Positions 60,370 to 64,000 of a DNA stretch of 64,000 bases are shown here, piece after piece (positions within the stretch are counted from its first letter, which is position 1; each line of letters starts with the position of its first letter). The translations under genes were made by a program, and so were the position numbers. The notes beneath the pieces are model-generated. The model had not been told where the DNA came from. It did not search any database and saw only the letters and a list, made by a program, of their open reading frames with translations. Origin of the DNA: Pteria penguin (lineage: Eukaryota; Mollusca; Bivalvia; Pterioida; Pteriidae); the NCBI GenBank assembly GCA_035048485.1, contig CM068584.1, positions 69,724,637 through 69,788,636 of the forward strand. Reading direction: 5' to 3'.

Positions 60370-60560
60370 CTAAGGGAGCGACCATTTTATTTTTAGGGGG
60401 GGGGGAGGGGGGGGGGGAGGAAGACTTTCACCAGCCTGAATATTTTTTTTTTCCAATTTCAGAGCCGGATTATTTTTTTCTTTATTTATTGTTGTTTTTT
60501 TGTCCAAAATTTGAGGCGGATTTTTTTTTTGCAAAGTCTTCCTGCCCCCCCACCCCATAA
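60370..60560. repeat. Low-complexity G-run/T-run repeat
   Basis: Opens with long G runs and closes with CCTGCCCCCCCACCCC; TTTTTTTT tracts inside. Resembles the G/C-run repeats at 28700-28835 and 51790-51990. Open frames over it are not credible genes. Confidence 0.6.
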
Positions 60561-60597
60561 AAAAATCAAATGGTTGCTACCTAAGTGAGAAGGGCTG

Positions 60598-60765
60598 CAT
60601 GACTATTACCAACTGAAGGTCAAGTGGTGTACCAGCATAAGGTCAGGTAGTGTACCAGCTAAAAGTCAGGTGTGAGGGACTGCATGATTATACCAGCTGA
60701 AGGTCAAGTGGTGTACCAGCTGAAGGTCAAGTAGTGTACCAACTGAAGGTCAAGTGTGAGTGTTA
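60598..60765. repeat. ~23 bp degenerate repeat, 7 copies
   Basis: Unit GTACCAGCTGAAGGTCAAGT + GGT with interruptions. Confidence 0.85.
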
Positions 60766-60952
60766 CCATCACACCTGCTTCAGTTCCAATACCACATGTA
60801 CAGAGAGGTGTTGGCTCAGTTGGCAGTCTGAGGGGCCTCGTGTCACAGCATACATTGGTGTGTAATATATCCCATCTTGCCTCAGTGGATCTTTTGTGTA
60901 TTTTGAAACTTGTGTGTATTATGCATCAGATAGATCAGGTAGTCAAAGAATT

Positions 60953-61282
60953 CTGCTGTAAGGTAAGGCAATGTATGCTGTAAGGTAAGACAATGTATGC
61001 TGTAAGGTAAGGCAATGTATGATGTAAGGTAAGGCAATGTATGCTGTAAGGTAAGGCAATGTATGATGTAAGGTAAGGCAATGTATGCTGTAAGGTAAGG
61101 CAATATATGCTGTAAGGTAAGGCAATGTATGCTGTAAGGTAAGGCAATGTATGATGTAAGGTAAGGCAATGTATGCTGTAAGGTAAGACAATTTATGATG
61201 TAAGGTAAGGCAATGTATGCTGTAAGGTAAGGCAATGTATGATGTAAGGTAAGACAATGTATGCTGTAAGGAAAGGCAATAG
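60953..61282 (+). repeat. 22 bp repeat of GTAAG|GTAAGG donor-like units, about 14 copies
   Basis: Unit GCTGTAAGGTAAGGCAATGT + AT, alternating with GATGTAAGG. Every unit contains a consensus-like 5' splice site AAG|GTAAGG on the plus strand. The first follows an open stretch (IDQVVKEFCCK). Confidence 0.93.
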
Positions 61283-62799
61283 CTACATGTATACAATATA
61301 CATTTAACTGTTCAACCGGCTTTGTAAGTAGTAAAGAACATTTAATCCAAGTAAAGCACTTAATAAACATTTTATTGTTACATTTATAATAAAGCACCAA
61401 AACAGTTTCCATAGCAACACAATCACCATCAGTGACTAGCAATATAACAAATGTTTAACACTATCAAATCATGTTCTAAAAGCAGACAGGGAAAAATTAC
61501 CATCAACAACGATGCATTGGTAAAATAGCAAAACAATCCTCAACCAATCAAATCATTCCAGTATATTCACCAATCAAATCCCTCCATTACATTTGCTTCC
61601 TTCTCAAGAAATTAAATTGAGTTTGATCTTTAAGTGATAACAATAAACAGGGACATACATGACACAAAATACACTGTATGTCTCTGCAATCATTTATAAC
61701 AAATTTCATATTAAAAAATTTAGAAAATCAGGAGGAAAAAAACTTCACACACTTCATTACTCCAAGTCATTTATAAAGAATACCATGTAAACCAGCTGGC
61801 ATAGCTGGGCTCAAAGGAGCAAATGACTAGAAAAAAAACCCCACAAAGCTAATACATTCTCTTATAGTCTACACTATTTCAGGTTTCGAAATTAGCAGTC
61901 GTCTGGTCATCAAAAAATAACCTAATATCTTGTTGGGCAACCTAAAGTTTCAGTAAATATTATGGAGGTCCTTCAAATTTTCTTTACTTTTGCAAATTTG
62001 ATGACCCAATAATTTTTGCCAATTTTGAGCCCTACTATTTCCTAGGGCAAAATAAATGTTTACCAGTACTAATGGCAGAATCAAACATAATGATCTCATA
62101 AAATTCCTGACAATCCTCCATCAGGGCGGTCAATACTTATCTTATCACAAAACCACTCACATCCGGAAATTTCTGGCCACAAATCTGTGGTCGAAAATTT
62201 GTGGAAAAAAAGTGTGTTTGAATGATATTAATTTTTGGTTCAAATTTTTTGAAACAAGAATAAATACAAAGCTGATTTAATTTTTCACATCTTTTGAAAA
62301 AATCTTCCATGAAATAAATAAAATTTTGACAGACTATTTCAATTTGTTAAATACCCTAAAGAAATGTTTGTCTAAAAAATTATATAAATATTTCCTTTTT
62401 TATAAATATCTCAACAAAATTTGTTAACATAATTCTCCTTTGAAGTTGCACAACTGAATTAAAATTTTAAAAATTTAACATTTCAATTTTTTTTTCTTGA
62501 AATTTTCATCTTTTTACTGACATTTGCACCTAGAAAATAAAAATCAGAATATGCATGTACATACATGTACAACTGTCTAATTTATGCAATTAATACAGGT
62601 ATTGGATGAACAAGATTAAAATAAATTCTTTTATATTCTATGTTATAATATGTAAGTTATACCAATTTAAGAAATGTAAGAAATATCAAAATTCTAATAA
62701 TACCATGTAAGTCACTATCCATACATATCACTCCAATCATTCAAACAAAACTATAAGTCTACATTATTCAAACGTTTAACTTGCACAGATTCTAAAGAA
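61283..62799. other. AT-rich sequence downstream of the KCTD gene
   Basis: Possibly 3' UTR or intergenic; no exon or RNA gene recognised. Confidence 0.4.
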
Positions 62800-63420
62800 C
62801 TTGAAAATTAGCTGTCAAAGGCAATGGCCAGATTTTCTTGCCACTGAGAAAGGCTCCAGCCCACCTGTCCCTATAATCAATCTGATTAAAACCATATCTT
62901 TATTCCGCTTCTCTATTTATCCCATTGCAGATAGATATCTGGCGAAACTCCGTAAGGAGTCATGTTCGGGTGAACTCCGATTTCCAGCCAATCAGTGGAT
63001 TGGCTACAACTTCCTAGGAATGAAATTAACATCCCCAGCGTGCATGACCCACAAGGTAGTTTTTGAATAGTTTGTTACATATTGCGTCACTATCACATGC
63101 CTAGCCGAGTCTTTGATTGGTTATGGGAAATAACGGTTTCAGTGACTGAAGCATCATCAAGTATAACGCTTAACTTTTGAGTACACTTCTTATTGGAAGG
63201 AGAAGAAGATCAGAGTTCACCAGAACATGACCCCTTACAGTGTTTCGCCAGATCTTTATCCACAATGGGACAAATAGAGAAGCGGAATAAAGATATGGTT
63301 TTAATCAGATTGCCCTATAATTTGATGGTGGCTACATTTTCCTGCTTCTGGGCAAGGCCATACTCCACCTGTCCCTATAACTCTGTTCTATACACTGCAT
63401 GTTATTACACATAGGTATGC
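62800..63420. mobile_element. Dispersed repeat in inverted orientation downstream of the KCTD gene
   Basis: 62870-62960 (ATCTGATTAAAACCATATCT ... GATATCTGGCGAAACTCC) is inverted at 63235-63320. A third copy fragment lies at 25150-25215 in intron 8, close to CP2 exon 9. The flanking CCCACCTGTCCCTATAA also recurs. The KCTD open frame ends inside the second copy. Confidence 0.65.
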
Positions 63421-64000
63421 TAGATATAACAGAGGTGGAATTGTTAATTGGCTGAAATAAACTCGATGATGAAGACAGATCTGAACTGACCAGTGTCCAG
63501 CCATGGTTGCTGAGGAAATCAGCCAACTTGAGTCGGACATTACAACCATACACCTCTAGCTCCGAGTAATCGCTGGACTCCTTTTGTTCCAGTCTCTCGT
63601 ACGCCTCTTCCCCAATCAGACGCGACGGCACTTTGAGTAAGTTATCATTCCTTCCAGATACAACAGTTTTGACACAGGAGTTTCTGGACGGCATTGTAGC
63701 GGTGAATCCAGACCGCACTTCTACGATTTCTATGTGATGGGTTTCATACAACGTCTTGTTGATCTCTTCGTCCTTGAGTCTGCGTAGAGATTCAATTAAA
63801 GGCGTGATCTGGTAGAAGTCTGCTTCACATGCCAGGAGATCTAATTCCTTGAAGTCAGCCGGAAGTGCCAGCTGGCACGATCGCAAATAATTCAGAACGT
63901 ATTGGAATAAATTCCCATCACGGTCTATAAAATAATTCCCATCTTTGTCTACGTTGGAAGGAATTTCTCCACGAAACATGGCACCAATCATGGAATCTGG
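63332..64000 (-). CDS. KCTD-type BTB/POZ (T1) protein, 3' part, runs off window
   Basis: The frame is open to the window edge (PDSM precedes the first internal Met at 63991), so the start lies outside. The N-terminal part is the second half of a BTB/T1 domain: MIGAMFRGEIP, then FIDRDGNLFQYVLNYLRS, LPADFKELDLL and EADFYQITPLIE, diagnostic of KCTD proteins, which act mainly as Cullin-3 adaptors or in pentameric assemblies. A C-terminal domain follows (LKLADFLSNHGWTLVSSDL), resembling the KCTD6/KCTD21 group; I would not assign a paralogue. The last ~13 codons (from DRWSMALP) lie inside a dispersed repeat with copies at 62800-62950 and 25150-25215, so the true end may be an exon border near SSSSSLF. 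Confidence 0.85.
   Translation of the reverse strand, partial: PDSMIGAMFRGEIPSNVDKDGNYFIDRDGNLFQYVLNYLRSCQLALPADFKELDLLACEADFYQITPLIESLRRLKDEEINKTLYETHHIEIVEVRSGFTATMPSRNSCVKTVVSGRNDNLLKVPSRLIGEEAYERLEQKESSDYSELEVYGCNVRLKLADFLSNHGWTLVSSDLSSSSSLFQPINNSTSVISSIPMCNNMQCIEQSYRDRWSMALPRSRKM

Noticed and set aside
60354..60560. Frame with GGGEGGGEE and many Phe
   Set aside because: Low-complexity G and T runs; no coding evidence.

Overview
The window looks like nuclear DNA of a bivalve mollusc. Evidence: AT-rich sequence, introns with GT..AG borders, interstitial CCCTAA runs, tRNA-derived SINEs, and dispersed repeats I recognise as typical of bivalve genomes (the 'aagaggccc...gctcacctg / caggtgagct' element and the 'aaggtcttgtcaca...' element). 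No bacterial or viral gene architecture is visible. Roughly a quarter to a third of the window is minisatellite, and most long open frames are by-products of tandem repeats. || The main gene is a minus-strand CP2-family transcription factor (TFCP2/UBP1/TFCP2L1-like). I could reconstruct it from start to stop as 16 coding exons between 45388 (ATG) and 12763 (end of TGA). All intron borders are GT..AG, all phases agree, and the coding sum is 1596 nt (531 residues plus stop). It has the N-terminal leader, the p53-fold CP2 DNA-binding domain, a Ser/Lys-rich linker, the SAM-like domain and the C-terminal oligomerisation domain. || The main discovery is in how the introns of this gene are built. At nine exon/intron borders the junction itself, meaning exon end plus splice dinucleotide plus intron start, has been tandemly copied into the intron. 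These 'splice-site minisatellites' carry from two to about 45 extra copies of the donor (exons 1, 4, 5, 9, 11, 12, 14) or the acceptor (exons 14, 16). In most cases use of a distal copy gives an immediate stop or frameshift. Exceptions are one in-frame 13-residue insertion at exon 14 and a possible alternative C-terminus at exon 16. || Layout: 1-12600 is downstream of the gene and is mostly minisatellites and dispersed repeats. 12763-45415 is the CP2 gene; its introns hold arrays, SINEs, MITEs, a 3.3 kb inverted-repeat element (27415-30715) and a 2.3 kb zone with a recurring 14-mer (35306-37612). 45416-49966 is upstream sequence with two copies of a 244 bp MITE. 49967-56498 is a 558 bp tandem duplication whose second copy is split by a 5.4 kb terminal-inverted-repeat element with a 2 bp target duplication. 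That element carries a DUF4806-domain gene with an apparent one-base frameshift. 56700-59655 is a 29 bp satellite of about 100 copies. 60600-61280 holds smaller arrays. 62800-63420 is a dispersed repeat in inverted orientation. 63332-64000 is the 3' part of a minus-strand KCTD-type BTB gene that runs off the window.
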